In this document: positions 6,713 through 7,862 of the stretch, piece by piece | Numbering within the stretch: position 1 is the first letter of the stretch | Layout: each line of letters opens with the position of its first letter | From: Desulfarculales bacterium UBA702 | GTDB lineage: Bacteria > Desulfobacterota > Syntrophobacteria > Syntrophobacterales > Syntrophobacteraceae | DNA: 7,862 nucleotides | Assembly (NCBI GenBank): GCA_002298165.1 | Contig: DBMI01000038.1 | Coordinates: forward strand, 65,617 to 73,478 | Reading direction: 5' to 3' | The notes under the pieces: model-generated | Told to the model about the DNA's origin: nothing | Databases searched by the model: none | The model's input: the letters and a program-made list of their open reading frames with translations, nothing else | Program-made: the position numbers and the translations under genes

Positions 6713-7582
6713 ATGTACAAACTGGCACTCTTCATAATATTGCTGAGCTTCCTTTCTGTTGCGTTCTTTAGTCCCGAACCGGCGATGGCCACTCCTATCA
6801 CTGTGCTCCCCGAGGAAGAACCAGCCGATGTACGGCTGGACCCTACCCCAGTCCTGAGCTTTGAGGCATTACCCAGGACAAAGCTCCCTGAGACGCCGGT
6901 ACAGATGTATATAATGCGAGGGCATGATAGCAGATTCAAGCTGTTTTTTATCGATATCACATATGGCTACGATCTGGTGGATTTCGAATACTATGGTGCC
7001 TGGTGCTTGCAGAAGAATAAGAAGATCCGCCGAAATTCAATGCACCAGGTTACTCTGCACGACTGCTATGATCCTAATGTCCCGCCTCAATTCAGAAATG
7101 TTGACTGGAACCGAATCAACTACATAATTAACCATAAGCAGGGCCCCAAATACGCCATTCAGGAAGCTATCTGGCACTTTTCCGGCACAGGTTCTAAACA
7201 TTTGAGCGAGGAAGCAGTAGAGCTGATCGACGAAGCCAACGAGAAGGGCACGGACTACAAGCCTGGCGCAGGAGAACTATTAGCCATAATCTGCCAACCG
7301 GAGAGTGGACAAGCTGTTTTTATTGAGTATCTGATTCCTAAGAGTGAACCATTCGAGGTTGCGCCGGCCTTTTATGCGCCCATGGCTGCGCCGGTCGTCG
7401 CCGCACCTTCTTACCTCGGATTCCTGGCATTAGCGCCTCTTCTTGCAATCCCGGCGTTTATTCCTCCTGATTCCCCGCCACCTGAATACCCTCCGCCGCC
7501 GCCGCCATCTGTTCCCGAACCTTCCAGTTTGGCCCTGCTGGCAAGCGCCCTGGCGGCCTTCGCGGTGTTCAAGAGAAAATAA
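6713..7582 (+). CDS. PEP-CTERM protein with thioester-like domain
   Basis: A 289-residue secreted protein. The signal peptide covers 1 to about 26 (MYKLALFIILLSFLSV..., cleavage near AMA-T). Residues about 62-210 form one domain with the pattern of bacterial Cys-Gln thioester domains (TED): GAWCLQ with C98, INYIINHKQ (135-143), the IQEAIWHF block with Q150 that fits hydrophobic-Gln-x-hydrophobic-hydrophobic, then GAGELLAIICQP and a closing strand GQAVFIEYLIP. In that family Cys and Gln form an internal thioester that bonds covalently to host or matrix amines, so an adhesin role is inferred, not shown. Residues 218-268 are Ala/Pro-rich with an unexpected hydrophobic stretch (235-250) and a proline run (PPEYPPPPPPS). 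The tail is a standard PEP-CTERM signal: VPEPS at 267-271, hydrophobic helix, then FKRK. The Shine-Dalgarno is weak, and no RpoN site or box is visible upstream. It is divergent from the protease gene. Confidence 0.85.
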   Translation: MYKLALFIILLSFLSVAFFSPEPAMATPITVLPEEEPADVRLDPTPVLSFEALPRTKLPETPVQMYIMRGHDSRFKLFFIDITYGYDLVDFEYYGAWCLQKNKKIRRNSMHQVTLHDCYDPNVPPQFRNVDWNRINYIINHKQGPKYAIQEAIWHFSGTGSKHLSEEAVELIDEANEKGTDYKPGAGELLAIICQPESGQAVFIEYLIPKSEPFEVAPAFYAPMAAPVVAAPSYLGFLALAPLLAIPAFIPPDSPPPEYPPPPPPSVPEPSSLALLASALAAFAVFKRK

Positions 7583-7643
7583 GGCTAAAACAGGCATCGG
7601 GCTTGCTAAACTGAAATTTCGGTAGTTAACATCTTGCCGGTGA

Positions 7644-7775
7644 CCGATCTACCCCTCCGCTCTCGGCAGCAGCAGTGCGGAAGCAGACCGGCATTACGAC
7701 TTCGCGCTGGACATCCCTGCCGTCTATCCCGCCACGGAGCATGGCCGTCAACTTAAGGGCAGAACCTGGTTGTAG
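7644..7775 (+). pseudogene. Possible remnant of a UFC1-like (E2-type) gene
   Basis: Between an in-frame TGA (7641) and TAG (7773-7775) there are 43 sense codons without any ATG or GTG. The translated stretch HYDFALDIPAVYPATE (from 7692) resembles the core of UFC1-type E2 conjugating enzymes, recalled as YEFDIEFDIPITYPTTAPE in human UFC1, with DIP and YP-T aligned. The similarity is short and from memory, and the rest of the fold is missing, so it may be a decayed fragment or chance. The local sequence is more GC-rich than the gene before it. Confidence 0.22.
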
Positions 7776-7797
7776 CACGGTCTCCCGACCGTGCTAC
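7772..7797. repeat. Perfect inverted repeat, 11-bp arms
   Basis: GTAGCACGGTC and GACCGTGCTAC are exact reverse complements around a TCCC loop. No T-run follows on either strand, so it is not a typical intrinsic terminator, although it lies in the 3' region of the PEP-CTERM gene and could protect or end its transcript. Together with the next repeat it looks like a dispersed palindromic (REP/MITE-like) intergenic element. Confidence 0.7.
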
Positions 7798-7803
7798 CCG
7801 CGC

Positions 7804-7851
7804 CGACCGAAGGTCTCCACCGGTTTCTAAATAATTGGAGACCTACGGTCG
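7804..7851. repeat. Second inverted repeat, 15-bp arms with one mismatch
   Basis: CGACCGAAGGTCTCC (7804-7818) and GGAGACCTACGGTCG (7837-7851) are reverse complements at 14 of 15 positions, with an 18-nt AT-richer loop. It starts 7 bp after the first hairpin and shares its GGTCTCC and GACCG words, so the two are probably related units of one repeat family. The element may continue beyond the right edge. Confidence 0.68.
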
Positions 7852-7862
7852 AGGGCATGACG

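Noticed and set aside
7172..7187. TGGCAC-N5-CGGCA, resembling a sigma-54 site
   Set aside because: It lies inside the coding sequence of the second PEP-CTERM gene with no gene downstream on that strand, and the -12 half is poor.
1..7862. CRISPR array, tRNA, rRNA or insertion-sequence transposase
   Set aside because: No regularly spaced direct repeats, no cloverleaf or rRNA-like segments, and no transposase motifs were seen.

Overview
The window looks like chromosomal DNA of a Gram-negative, exopolysaccharide-producing bacterium that runs the exosortase/PEP-CTERM protein-sorting system. Two predicted proteins end in the PEP-CTERM signal (VPEPS, hydrophobic helix, basic tail). A PrsR-type response regulator and a CPBP (CAAX-like) membrane protease of the exosortase-associated kind lie beside them. 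Balanced base composition and the style of the PrsR and HEAT-repeat proteins suggest Desulfobacterota (old Deltaproteobacteria), but this is a guess: there is no rRNA or other marker in the window.

Layout, left to right. (1) Positions 1-427, minus strand: start of a J-domain (DnaJ-like) protein that runs off the left edge. (2) 428-932: intergenic, with two hairpins, one a likely terminator. (3) 933-1733, minus: secreted choice-of-anchor L protein with a PEP-CTERM tail. (4) 1734-2258: a regulatory region with an essentially perfect sigma-54 -24/-12 promoter pointing at gene 3, plus two near-identical 16-bp direct repeats upstream that look like PrsR enhancer sites (a PEP-CTERM box). (5) 2259-3608, minus: PrsR, a receiver / sigma-54 activator / Fis-HTH regulator. 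(6) 3852-5441, plus, divergent from prsR: an exported protein made almost wholly of about 15 HEAT-like repeats. (7) 5554-6396, minus: CPBP membrane protease. (8) 6713-7582, plus, divergent from gene 7: a second PEP-CTERM protein whose central domain resembles Cys-Gln thioester adhesin domains. (9) 7583-7862: no intact gene; a faint protein-coding remnant and two strong adjacent inverted repeats at the right edge.

How the parts fit. The window reads as an accessory piece of a PEP-CTERM regulon rather than its core: no exosortase, PrsK kinase or polysaccharide synthesis gene is present. The simplest model is that phosphorylated PrsR binds the repeats upstream of gene 3 and drives RpoN polymerase at the -24/-12 site, producing a surface or matrix protein processed by an exosortase encoded elsewhere. 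The thioester-like PEP-CTERM protein has no recognisable copy of this promoter or box, so the two sorted proteins may be controlled differently. The strongest new leads are the promoter/box circuit and the possible thioester adhesin.
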